DNA from: Prevotella sp.
Lineage (GTDB): Bacteria; Bacteroidota; Bacteroidia; Bacteroidales; Bacteroidaceae
Length of the DNA: 37,676 nt
Direction: 5' to 3'
Assembly (NCBI GenBank): GCA_024690505.1
Contig: JAILPA010000101.1
Location: 1 to 37,676 of the forward strand
Positions 28,566 through 35,981 of the stretch are shown piece after piece. Numbering within the stretch: position 1 is the stretch's first letter; each line of letters starts with the position of its first letter. Both the position numbers and the translations under genes were made by a program. Below the pieces are notes generated by a model. That model did not search any database and was not told the origin of the DNA. It saw only the letters and a list, made by a program, of their open reading frames with translations.

Positions 28566-29636
28566 ATGCTGATTTTAGTCATCAATCCCGGCTCCACCTC
28601 CACCAAGATGGCCGTCTACGAAGACGAGAAGCCCGTGGTGCTGCGCAACATCAGCCACTCCAACGAGGAGCTGGCGCAGTTCGACGACGTGATGGAGCAG
28701 TTCAGCTACCGCAAGCAGCTGGTGCTCGACGAGCTGGAACACGTAGGCGTGCCCCTCGAGTTCGATGCCGTCATTGGCCGTGGCGGACTGGTGAAGCCCA
28801 TTGCCGGTGGTGTGTACGAAATCAACCAGACCATGCTCGATGATACCCACTCGGGCATTGCCATGCACAACCACGCCTGCAACCTGGGGTGCCTCATTGC
28901 CTACGACATTGCCAAGGAGATTCCCGGCTGCCGCTCGTTCATAGCCGACCCGGGCGTGGTCGACGAGCTGAACGACTATGCCCGCATCAGCGGGTCGCCC
29001 CTCATGGGCCGCATCTGCATCTGGCACGCCCTGAACCAAAGAGCCATAGCCCGCCGCTTTGCACAGGAGATAGGCAAGCGCTACGAAGACCTGAACCTTA
29101 TCATCTGCCACCTGGGCGGAGGCATCAGCGTGGCAGCCCACGACCACGGGCGAGCCGTGGATGCCAACAATGCCCTCGACGGCGAAGGCCCCTTCTCGCC
29201 CGAACGCGCCGGCAGCCTGCCCGCCGCCGACCTTATCCGCCTCTGCTTCAGCGGCAAGTACACCGAGAAGCAGCTACTGAAGCGCATAGCCGGCAAGGCT
29301 GGACTGAACGCCCACCTTGGTACGGCCAATGTGCAGGAGATTGAGATGCGCATCCGCGAATACGGCGACAAGCACGCCGAGCTCATACTCAACGCCATGA
29401 TCTACCATGTGGCAAAAAACATTGTGGGACTGGCTGCCGTGTTCTGCGGACAGGTGGATGCCATACTGCTCACGGGCGGACTGGCCCGCTCAGAGTACGT
29501 CATCAGCCGCTTGCGCCAACGCATAGAATTCCTGGCTCCCACCTATTGCTTCCCCGGCGAAGACGAGATGGAAGCATTGGCACTCAACGCACTGGCTGTG
29601 CTGCGCGGACAGCGTGAAGTGGCCATCTACGACTAA
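28566..29636 (+). CDS. buk: Butyrate kinase
   Basis: This is a 356-residue ASKHA-fold kinase that transfers phosphate from butyryl-phosphate to ADP. It has the start LVINPGSTSTKMAVYED, the motifs GRGGLVKPIAGGVYEIN, ICHLGGGISVAAHDHGRAVD and ILLTGGLARSEYV, and the normal family length. It completes the ptb-buk pair. The alternative, another short-chain acyl kinase, is possible, but GGGISV(A)AHxxGR is typical of Buk. A hairpin terminator follows directly. Confidence 0.94.
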   Translation: MLILVINPGSTSTKMAVYEDEKPVVLRNISHSNEELAQFDDVMEQFSYRKQLVLDELEHVGVPLEFDAVIGRGGLVKPIAGGVYEINQTMLDDTHSGIAMHNHACNLGCLIAYDIAKEIPGCRSFIADPGVVDELNDYARISGSPLMGRICIWHALNQRAIARRFAQEIGKRYEDLNLIICHLGGGISVAAHDHGRAVDANNALDGEGPFSPERAGSLPAADLIRLCFSGKYTEKQLLKRIAGKAGLNAHLGTANVQEIEMRIREYGDKHAELILNAMIYHVAKNIVGLAAVFCGQVDAILLTGGLARSEYVISRLRQRIEFLAPTYCFPGEDEMEALALNALAVLRGQREVAIYD

Positions 29637-29637
29637 C

Positions 29638-29665
29638 AGAACGGCCTTCCTGGCTGTTCTATTTT
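29638..29665 (+). terminator. Terminator after buk
   Basis: AGAACGGCC (29638-29646) pairs with GGCTGTTCT (29652-29660), with one G-U pair, and the arm is followed by ATTTT. The hairpin begins two bases after the buk stop. Confidence 0.8.
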
Positions 29666-29692
29666 ACCAAATTCGCAACGGAAAAAAGAAGT

Positions 29693-29721
29693 AGTGGTAA
29701 ATGTAGACATCATTTATCACT
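29693..29721. promoter_or_regulatory. Inverted repeat upstream of the AraC-type gene, possible operator
   Basis: AGTGGTAAATG (29693-29703) and CATTTATCACT (29711-29721) are reverse complements with one mismatch, separated by 7 bp. The site lies just upstream of the -33 element of the promoter. Binding by the regulator itself is inference. Confidence 0.45.
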
Positions 29722-29730
29722 ATTTGGGCA

Positions 29731-29760
29731 TTGTTATTTCAAAAAAAATGGTGATATTTG
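29731..29760 (+). promoter_or_regulatory. Promoter of the AraC-type regulator gene
   Basis: A -33-like TTG (29731-29733) and a -7 box GATATTTG (29753-29760) are separated by 19 bp. The -7 box has one change from TAnnTTTG. The start codon follows 22 bp later. Confidence 0.55.
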
Positions 29761-29782
29761 CGAGCACAAACCGATTACGCCC

Positions 29783-30667
29783 ATGGCCAACCCATCTTTC
29801 TCTGACCCAAAGCGCTTCGTTGAGTTCGGTAATCTTGCGAATGATTACCCCAATGGCGGTATAATAGTAATTGACCATGTGGACAATCTTGCTTCACTTT
29901 TCCCCTTGAAACCCATGACAACCCTTGTTGCCATCTGCACCGATGGCAGCCAGGACATGGAAGCCAACGGCCGGAGCATCAGGCTGACAGCTGGCGATGT
30001 GCTCGTCTGTCCGTCGAACGTGCGTCTCAGCACGACATCCCAGGAAGCAGGCTTTACGTGCGACGTGCTGCTGTTCTCCGACCGTATCATTCAGGCACTG
30101 CTGCGCGACCACATCGATGTGTGGCATCATGCCGTCTACGTCAACCAGCTGAACATCATGCCCCTGAATGAAGATGGCAAAAAGGAGTTTGCCCTGTTCT
30201 CAGCCCTCATCAACATAAAACTAAGACACACCCTGCAGTCATCGCCCAGCGAAATCACGCAGACGCTGATTCGCGCTTTCCTCCTTGAGCTATGCATCCT
30301 GCTCGAAAACAGCAACGGTATCCATCACGAGCACAAGATGTCGCAGGGCAAGCTACTGTTCAACAAATTCCTCAGCCTCGTCTCGAACAGCGACATCAAG
30401 CGACAGCCCATCCTCTACTATGCCGGACAGCTGGCCATCACGCCCAAATACCTCACCATGCTATGCCTGAAGTACAGCGACAAGACGGCATCGGACTGGG
30501 TGGTACAGTATGCGCTGGAGGACATTCGCTTCTACCTGAAGAGCACCGACCTGAGTATCAAGGAGATATCAGCGAAGCTTGGGTTTGCCAACATGAGCCA
30601 CTTCGGTTCCTACGTGCGCAAGCATCTGGGGGTGTCGCCCAGCGAGTACCGTTTCTCCAAGAAGTAG
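29783..30667 (+). CDS. AraC/XylS-family transcriptional regulator
   Basis: This is a 294-residue regulator. The N-terminal half resembles a cupin-like sensor domain (SIRLTAGDVLVCPSNVRLST). The C-terminal 100 residues hold two helix-turn-helix units: AGQLAITPKYLTMLCLKYSD and DLSIKEISAKLGFANMSHFG, followed by the family end KHLGVSPSEYRF. It sits 146 bp after buk behind its own promoter, an inverted repeat and a terminator, so it is a separate unit. Its target is unknown; ptb-buk are only candidates by proximity. Copy D of the dispersed element follows. Confidence 0.9.
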   Translation: MANPSFSDPKRFVEFGNLANDYPNGGIIVIDHVDNLASLFPLKPMTTLVAICTDGSQDMEANGRSIRLTAGDVLVCPSNVRLSTTSQEAGFTCDVLLFSDRIIQALLRDHIDVWHHAVYVNQLNIMPLNEDGKKEFALFSALINIKLRHTLQSSPSEITQTLIRAFLLELCILLENSNGIHHEHKMSQGKLLFNKFLSLVSNSDIKRQPILYYAGQLAITPKYLTMLCLKYSDKTASDWVVQYALEDIRFYLKSTDLSIKEISAKLGFANMSHFGSYVRKHLGVSPSEYRFSKK

Positions 30668-30723
30668 TAGCAGTGGTGTGACCGTGCATAAGTTTCGGTC
30701 TTTTGCACATTAGAACAAGAATT

Positions 30724-30935
30724 ATTGCTGTCCGCTAAACATCGCAACAGCCTGATTGGAGCGGAAGAATGTAAATAAAAATCAAATATGCGAAAAGCGC
30801 CTCGCAATGGAACTTTTGAAAAAGCACCGCTTTAAGGGTGAAAAAGGACAGCTTTGATGGTCAAAAAGCGGTACTTTTCCACCCTCAAAGTTGTACTTCC
30901 ATTTTTGCAACAATATCCATGTAAAGAAAATTGAC
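30724..30935 (-). repeat. Dispersed hairpin element, copy D
   Basis: This copy is in inverse orientation. GAATGTAAATAAAAATC (30767-30783) and CATGTAAAGAAAATTGAC (30918-30935) are the boundary motifs. The tail TTGCTGTCCGCTAAACATCG...GGAGCGG (30725-30764) is the reverse complement of the copy A and C tails. GCGAAAAGCGCCTCGCAATG at 30790-30809 is identical to the reverse complement in copy C. The hairpin core runs about 30818-30900. It lies between the AraC-type gene and a convergent gene. Confidence 0.85.
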
Positions 30936-30994
30936 AGTGATTTAGCTGTAGAAGACAGGGCTGAAAGGAAAAAGTTTTGCAGGCAACAATACTA

Positions 30995-31600
30995 TTATAT
31001 CTGCCCCGACTCTACCATCAGCACCACACGCTCCGTCAGCCGGTCTACGCCATCGGGCTGGTAGCCTTTCTTCAGCGATGCGCCGAAGGCCCATGCGAAG
31101 GCTTGCCACATGCCCGAGCGCACAGGGCCTATGAAGGCCTGCATCGCCTCGTAGGCCGTGCTGTGGCATTCGCGGTCCACCAGCTTTATCAGCAGTTTGC
31201 CCTGGGCAAAGGTCAGCTTCTTCATCTTCGGCTTATATTGCTTCACGATGGACTTCTCCACCCGCTTGATGTGCTCGTCGCGCTCCTTCTTCGTGGGCAG
31301 TGTCTCCAGGTATTCCGAAGTCTCAATCAGTATCTGGCGCACCTCCTTGGCCAGGGGCAACACCTTCTTCACATTCCTCACCAGGCGGGCGTATGCCTGC
31401 TGCTGCCGGCGGTTCTTGAACGTGGGCTCGGGATAGACGTACACGTTCTGCATCTCCATATATTGTATGGTGTCGCCGCCCACCAGCGTCTTGCCGATCT
31501 TCACCATCGGCACGAAGGTGGGGTCGCTCAGGTCGTCTTGGGCCCTGAGCGTCAGTGGCAGCAACAGCAGCGCCAGCAGCAATAGCAGTTCTTTTCTCAT
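30995..31600 (-). CDS. DUF4294 family protein
   Basis: This is a protein of about 201 residues with an N-terminal signal peptide (MRKELLLLLALLLLPLTLRA). The remainder is charged and helical: VYVYPEPTFKNRRQQQAYAR, VLPLAKEVRQIL, FAQGKLLIKLVDRECHSTAY. The pattern is the DUF4294 family, widespread in Bacteroidetes and of unknown function. The ATG at 31600 was chosen because it starts the signal peptide and follows a GGAG at reasonable spacing. The ATG at 31615 would overlap the upstream gene. It begins four bases after the stop of the LruC-like lipoprotein, so the two are co-transcribed. Confidence 0.78.
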   Translation of the reverse strand: MRKELLLLLALLLLPLTLRAQDDLSDPTFVPMVKIGKTLVGGDTIQYMEMQNVYVYPEPTFKNRRQQQAYARLVRNVKKVLPLAKEVRQILIETSEYLETLPTKKERDEHIKRVEKSIVKQYKPKMKKLTFAQGKLLIKLVDRECHSTAYEAMQAFIGPVRSGMWQAFAWAFGASLKKGYQPDGVDRLTERVVLMVESGQI

Positions 31601-31604
31601 CACC

Positions 31605-32948
31605 TCATTCTCCATTTCCCTTCCAGCCATACACCAGGCTACTGGTGGGGTAGAGCCACCAGTCGGTAGCACGCCCGTGGTTCTCTACCCACTCGCCAAA
31701 GGAGTGGCCGTACTTATTATACGCCCCTAAGGGCAGCGAACCGTATTCCTTCTTATAGGAACACAACGGAGTGCCCTCAAAAGGATAGAGGAACGTCGAA
31801 CTGGGAACGAGCAGTGCCCAGGCATAGTGGTTGCTGTAGGCATTGGGATCGTCGTAGTAGTCCCACAGCAACTCCTCGTATTTGTAATCGTAGGTGTGCA
31901 CCTCGAACTTCAGGCTGTTGTAGAACGAGAGGATGAACGGGTCGAGGCGCTGGGTGGTGTAGTTGCCCAACCGGAATCCCTCCTTCAGGCGTATGGTGTA
32001 GGTGCGTGTCTTCTCGGGCACGAAGGCACTCACATGGCTATTCTCGTCCAAGGTGGTGTTGTAGTTCATGCGCGCCACCAAGCCCGACGACTCCTGTTTC
32101 GGGTTCAGGCTCCAGTGGGCGTCCTCGAAGAGGTTCACCACCAGCTCCTTGTTGCGGCCCTCCACCCCTGCGGCCTTTGACTCCAAGAAATTGCGACGGA
32201 TGGGATAGCCCTCGTCGAAGGGTGTTCCCTCGTCGATGGTCACCTCCTCCACCTGCTCATAGGGCACGCCAGGCAGGTGCACGGCAGCAGCAATCTGCTT
32301 CGTGTCACCCACGGCAGCAAGCGTCACCCGCAGCTTCAGCACATAGGTATCGGGCATCCATGCCGCCATGCGCAGCACCAGGTCGTTATAGTCGAAGTCG
32401 CCCGGACGGGGATAGCTGGCCTCGAACAGGTAGGTGTACATCTGCACAGGCAGCTCGCCCACCCGCACAGGCTTCACTTCGTCGGGGAATGTCACCTCGT
32501 TGCCCGTGCCCAGGGTGAAGGGAGTGGAGTAGCAGAGGCCCGTCGTGGTGAGCAGGGCAGCATAGTAGCGATTGGCCCCCTTGCCCACGGTGACCGACAC
32601 ATGCGCTGTATTGTCGCGTGTGGCCGGACAGCTGCCCACCACCTCGGCCTCGCCGCTTGACGGGTCGGCCGTCAGAATGACCAGCCGCTCTATCTCCGGG
32701 TCGTCCACGTTGGCCTGCACTGCCACAATGGTGTTGCGCAGCAGGTTCCAGTCGTGGCGAGCATCAACGGTGTCAACAGGGAAGGCCATCTGCACCACCT
32801 CGCGGTATTGCTCCACCTCGAACAGGTCTTTATGGCACGACGTCAACACGCCGCCCATGGCCAGCACCATCCACAACACCGAAGCCAGCAGCAGTCTCGC
32901 GTGCCCACGTCCGGCCATTGGTTCACATCGGTTATTTCTCGTCATCAT
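31605..32948 (-). CDS. Surface lipoprotein with LruC/DUF4842-like domain
   Basis: This is a protein of 447 residues with a lipoprotein signal (LWMVLAMGGVLTSC, lipidated C38 from this start). It then contains DTVDARHDWNLL and, in the middle, YLFEASYPRPGDFDYNDLVL, a GDFDYND motif of the LruC/DUF4842 kind. The C-terminal half has large aromatic patches (DYKYEELLWDYYDDPNAYSN). Function is unknown; acidic Asp/Asn motifs in this family may bind calcium (inference). A -7-like box at 32974-32981 argues against starting further upstream; ATGs at 32945 or 32918 are alternatives. It is divergent from another lipoprotein gene with the same motif. Confidence 0.75.
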   Translation of the reverse strand: MMTRNNRCEPMAGRGHARLLLASVLWMVLAMGGVLTSCHKDLFEVEQYREVVQMAFPVDTVDARHDWNLLRNTIVAVQANVDDPEIERLVILTADPSSGEAEVVGSCPATRDNTAHVSVTVGKGANRYYAALLTTTGLCYSTPFTLGTGNEVTFPDEVKPVRVGELPVQMYTYLFEASYPRPGDFDYNDLVLRMAAWMPDTYVLKLRVTLAAVGDTKQIAAAVHLPGVPYEQVEEVTIDEGTPFDEGYPIRRNFLESKAAGVEGRNKELVVNLFEDAHWSLNPKQESSGLVARMNYNTTLDENSHVSAFVPEKTRTYTIRLKEGFRLGNYTTQRLDPFILSFYNSLKFEVHTYDYKYEELLWDYYDDPNAYSNHYAWALLVPSSTFLYPFEGTPLCSYKKEYGSLPLGAYNKYGHSFGEWVENHGRATDWWLYPTSSLVYGWKGNGE

Positions 32949-32973
32949 AGCTTCGCACTTTTCTTTCCTGCCG

Positions 32974-32981
32974 CAAAATAA
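32974..32981 (-). promoter_or_regulatory. -7-like box for the LruC-like lipoprotein gene
   Basis: On the minus strand this reads TTATTTTG, one base from TAnnTTTG, 25 bp upstream of the preferred start. The -33 element is not clear. Confidence 0.4.
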
Positions 32982-33046
32982 CGAAAAAACCACGAAACCG
33001 CCATCATACGTCACTGTTTTTTCCGTTTTATTAACTTAATGCAACA

Positions 33047-33119
33047 GGCTCCCCAGGTACATCATTGAGCAGTCACCTGGCTCCCCGGGTACATGATTGA
33101 GCAGTCACCTGGCTCCCTG
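33047..33119. repeat. 32 bp tandem repeat (2.3 copies) between divergent lipoprotein genes
   Basis: Copies at 33047-33078 and 33079-33110 differ at two positions, followed by a partial copy from 33111. The unit begins GGCTCCCC and ends GAGCAGTCACCT. The array sits in the ~370 bp between the two divergent start codons, which otherwise holds only the two promoters. It may be a protein-binding array. Confidence 0.85.
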
Positions 33120-33262
33120 CCTTCGCAACAAACAATCACAAGCCGCACTAAAGTGTACAGAAAACACGAGTTCATCCCGGTATCCACTGCCGCGAGGACT
33201 ACAAAACGTTCTGTTTAAGATTATTTAACAGCAAAATCCGACAAGTGCTCCGATATTAATCG

Positions 33263-33270
33263 TATCTTTG
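33263..33270 (+). promoter_or_regulatory. -7 box for the 755-residue lipoprotein gene
   Basis: TATCTTTG matches TAnnTTTG exactly, 48 bp before the start codon. No clear -33 element was seen. Confidence 0.6.
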
Positions 33271-33318
33271 CAACAAATTAAATAAACCGAATAATTAATA
33301 ACAAAACACATTAGCGAG

Positions 33319-35586
33319 ATGAAAAAGTATTTGATGAGTGCAACAGCCGCGATGGCACTTGCTTTTGTTGCTATCAGCTGTTCAAGAGACACTATTTCCT
33401 TCGACCCTAACTTAGCCCACAAGAAGTTGACCCAAACCTACAACCAGTCATTCGAGAACATCATTGGAACACCCAACCCCAGCCAGACATGGGGATTCGG
33501 AGAGCCCGCTGGAGCAAGGGCCACTCGTGCCGGCAACCCCGGCGAAAATCATAATTCCACCAGCACTGGCATCAATGCCAATGCCAACGAGTGGGCTGAC
33601 CCCAACAAATACTTCGGAGGATGGGTTGTTCCCGATCCTCTGACCGAGGAGCAGAAGAATGTCGTCAAGGCATACTTCCAGGCTGTGCCTAACCTCACCT
33701 ACGAGGATCCCATGTGGCGTCACTTCTTTGTGCAGCAGGTTTACAAAGGCGGCACAGCCCCCGGAAACACCGGCAACAAAGAGAAGAACACCGATGCCAA
33801 CGGCACAGAATACTCAAGCAACAACATGAACCTGCTCACGGTGGGCTACAACGAGCAGCACATCAACAACTTTAATGCAGGCAGCTACAGCGGACAGGCC
33901 ATCCAGGTTGATGGGCAGACAGTAAATCCCAATTCGGACGGCACCGTCAACGTGCTCGACAATGGCTACACCGTCAACCAGTTCGCCGACCACCACCATG
34001 CCGACCAGATTATGCTGATGGTGAACATCGACGACACTGAGTGCATGGGCTACCACAACTCCGGTTGCTCAAAGCAGAAGAACGACAAGGCTGCACTCGT
34101 GAGCTGGCAGACCATCCGCACATGGGCCAATGCCAACGGACTGAATGGCGAGTGCCTCAACGACAGCTGGAACCGCTCGTTCGTAGGCTTCGACTTCGAG
34201 CTGTACAGCCTTGAGGATTCTTATATCAAAGAAAACGGCAACAAAGTCTACGCTAAGATGACTGATGGTCAGAACGGCGGACTTCAGTATGTCTGGGATG
34301 GCAGCGAAGTGCTGGTGAAAGGAACTGCTCCTGCCGAGTCGTCGCAGGACGGTAACGACCTGACAAGCAAACTCGATAATGCAAGCGCATGGCAGTCATG
34401 GGCTGGAGAGGCTGTCATCAACGACAACGGAGTCTATGTCTATGAGGCCAAAGCAGCATGGAGAGGATTCGACTTCCCCGTAGGTAAAAACACATGGGTC
34501 ACTTGGGACAGTGACTGGTCATCCTACGAAAAGCTTGTGATAGAATTTGCAGAACCTACCGCTGTGGGTGGAAAGGTTTGTATCAAGAATAATGGTGCCG
34601 ACACTAATTATGCAGAATTTGCTGTTGGCGCAACGTCTGTTGAGGTAACAATCAATTCCAACCTTACGCAGGTTGGTCAGGTTTATCTCCAAGTGTACCA
34701 GGCTGGAACCGTCAAGATTTCCAAGGTGTACCTTGTAGGCGACGCTCCTCAGGTGAACTATTACGAGAGCAATTATCTGCTCGTCAACGGCCAGCAAGTT
34801 CCCTACCTCAGTGCCAACACCAACATGTATGCTGGCATCAAGTTGAATGTGAACGATAGCGACATGAAGATTACGCAGAACGGCAAGGAGTGCTTCAACA
34901 TGGCCAAGATTGCCGAGCTGGTGGGCGACGGCTATCTGCCCATTAAGGACAAGAACTTGCGCGAATGGGTGAAATGGCAGGGAGGCGACGGCTACTTCAG
35001 CGACTGGATTGTGACGCTGAGCCAGGCCAAGCGCTTCGATGACACCAACCCCATCGTGAAGCAAGGCCGCATCATGTGTGAAGACCTGGGCACCATTGGC
35101 GACTTCGACTTTAACGACGTAGTCTTCGATGCTTATATCCACAAGGACGGCACCACAGACATTGAGCTGTGGGCAGCAGGCGGTACGCTTGAGCTCAGTG
35201 TTGCCGGAGAAGAGGTTCACAAGAAGTTCGCAGTAACCCAGGGCAAAACGGAAGGCATGGTGAACACAGGCATCACCTCGAAACCCGCTCCCGTAAAATT
35301 CACTACCAGCGAAAAATACTACAACCTCATCGATATTCCCATCACGGTGCGCAAGACCGACAACGCCGGCAACGTGACCTACTATCAGCTGACAGCAGAA
35401 ATGGGCGGAGCTCCCCAGAAGATTTGCGTACCCATCGGCACCAAGTGGTGCGACGAGTACGTGAGCATCACCAAGGCCTATCCTAAGTTCAAGGATTGGG
35501 TCGAAGGCGAGAATCCCTTCAACTGGAGCTGGATTAAAACTATCGTTGAGAAGTACACCGACCTCAACCTGAGGAACAACGACTAA
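33319..35586 (+). CDS. Large surface lipoprotein with GDFDFND motif
   Basis: This is a 755-residue protein with a lipoprotein signal (MALAFVAISC, predicted C21). The next region has NPSQTWGFGE, a motif seen in many Prevotella surface lipoproteins. Residues about 335-475 form a segment with alternating beta strands (WVTWDSDWSSYEKLVIEF, GQVYLQVYQAGTVKISKVYL) that looks like an inserted carbohydrate-binding-like domain. The C-terminal part contains CEDLGTIGDFDFNDVVFDAY, an LruC/DUF4842-like motif near residue 594. Function is unknown. It is divergent from the other GDFD-motif lipoprotein. An intrinsic terminator follows. Confidence 0.75.
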   Translation: MKKYLMSATAAMALAFVAISCSRDTISFDPNLAHKKLTQTYNQSFENIIGTPNPSQTWGFGEPAGARATRAGNPGENHNSTSTGINANANEWADPNKYFGGWVVPDPLTEEQKNVVKAYFQAVPNLTYEDPMWRHFFVQQVYKGGTAPGNTGNKEKNTDANGTEYSSNNMNLLTVGYNEQHINNFNAGSYSGQAIQVDGQTVNPNSDGTVNVLDNGYTVNQFADHHHADQIMLMVNIDDTECMGYHNSGCSKQKNDKAALVSWQTIRTWANANGLNGECLNDSWNRSFVGFDFELYSLEDSYIKENGNKVYAKMTDGQNGGLQYVWDGSEVLVKGTAPAESSQDGNDLTSKLDNASAWQSWAGEAVINDNGVYVYEAKAAWRGFDFPVGKNTWVTWDSDWSSYEKLVIEFAEPTAVGGKVCIKNNGADTNYAEFAVGATSVEVTINSNLTQVGQVYLQVYQAGTVKISKVYLVGDAPQVNYYESNYLLVNGQQVPYLSANTNMYAGIKLNVNDSDMKITQNGKECFNMAKIAELVGDGYLPIKDKNLREWVKWQGGDGYFSDWIVTLSQAKRFDDTNPIVKQGRIMCEDLGTIGDFDFNDVVFDAYIHKDGTTDIELWAAGGTLELSVAGEEVHKKFAVTQGKTEGMVNTGITSKPAPVKFTTSEKYYNLIDIPITVRKTDNAGNVTYYQLTAEMGGAPQKICVPIGTKWCDEYVSITKAYPKFKDWVEGENPFNWSWIKTIVEKYTDLNLRNND

Positions 35587-35627
35587 CAATTCAAGATCAT
35601 CAAATACTAGTATAAATTACTCGCGAG

Positions 35628-35661
35628 ACGGGCGCCCATGTGAATAGGCGCCCGTTTTTCT
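35628..35661 (+). terminator. Intrinsic terminator after the 755-residue lipoprotein gene
   Basis: ACGGGCGCC (35628-35636) pairs perfectly with GGCGCCCGT (35647-35655), followed by TTTTC. It is a textbook rho-independent terminator. Confidence 0.92.
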
Positions 35662-35700
35662 TGCACTCCCCCAACTTCTCACAAGTCGTTGCGCGGCTTC

Positions 35701-35797
35701 TTCAGAGTCCAAACGGTTCCGGACTGCGAGTCCGAAGCCGTCGGACTCGCAGTCCGATGGCCTCGGACTCGCAGTCCGACGGCCTCGGACTCTGAAA
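35701..35797. repeat. 22 bp palindromic tandem array inside a terminal inverted repeat
   Basis: Three 22 bp units (35719-35740, 35741-35762, 35763-35784) and a partial fourth each contain CGGACT-CGC-AGTCCG or, in unit 1, CGGACT-GCG-AGTCCG. These palindromes are joined by 7 bp spacers such as ATGGCCT. The array is enclosed by TTCAGAGTCC (35701-35710) and its exact reverse complement GGACTCTGAA (35788-35797). It is GC-rich while the surroundings are AT-rich. No coding role is apparent. Confidence 0.88.
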
Positions 35798-35891
35798 GCG
35801 GTGTAACCAGCATACTTCCAACATGGCATAATGCGCCAAAAACCACAGCTTTTTTTTGCAATTATTACATGGCCGTTTGAAGTTTTCGCCG

Positions 35892-35899
35892 TATCTTTG
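35892..35899 (+). promoter_or_regulatory. -7 box upstream of the esterase gene
   Basis: TATCTTTG matches TAnnTTTG exactly, 78 bp before the preferred esterase start. The resulting leader of about 70 nt contains two very short open frames. Confidence 0.6.
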
Positions 35900-35913
35900 C
35901 AGCAGACTTTTCA

Positions 35914-35934
35914 ATGCAACTAAAGCAGACATGA
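35914..35934 (+). other. Six-codon upstream open frame (first of two)
   Basis: The frame ATG...TGA encodes MQLKQT. Its stop overlaps the next ATG as ATGA at 35931-35934. Coding use is not shown. Confidence 0.25.
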
Positions 35935-35981
35935 ATAATTACAATACAGACCCCACTTATATAGCATTATGTATTTTATGA
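35931..35981 (+). other. 16-codon upstream open frame (second of two)
   Basis: It encodes MNNYNTDPTYIALCIL. Its stop overlaps the esterase ATG at 35978 as ATGA (35978-35981). It lies wholly downstream of the -7 box, so it would be on the esterase mRNA and could couple or attenuate translation. That is inference. Confidence 0.3.

Noticed and set aside
35701..35797. Short arginine/serine-rich reading frames through the 22 bp array
   Set aside because: Frames are open on both strands only because the unit repeats; the products (for example RVRRLRTRSP) reflect the palindromes, not a protein.
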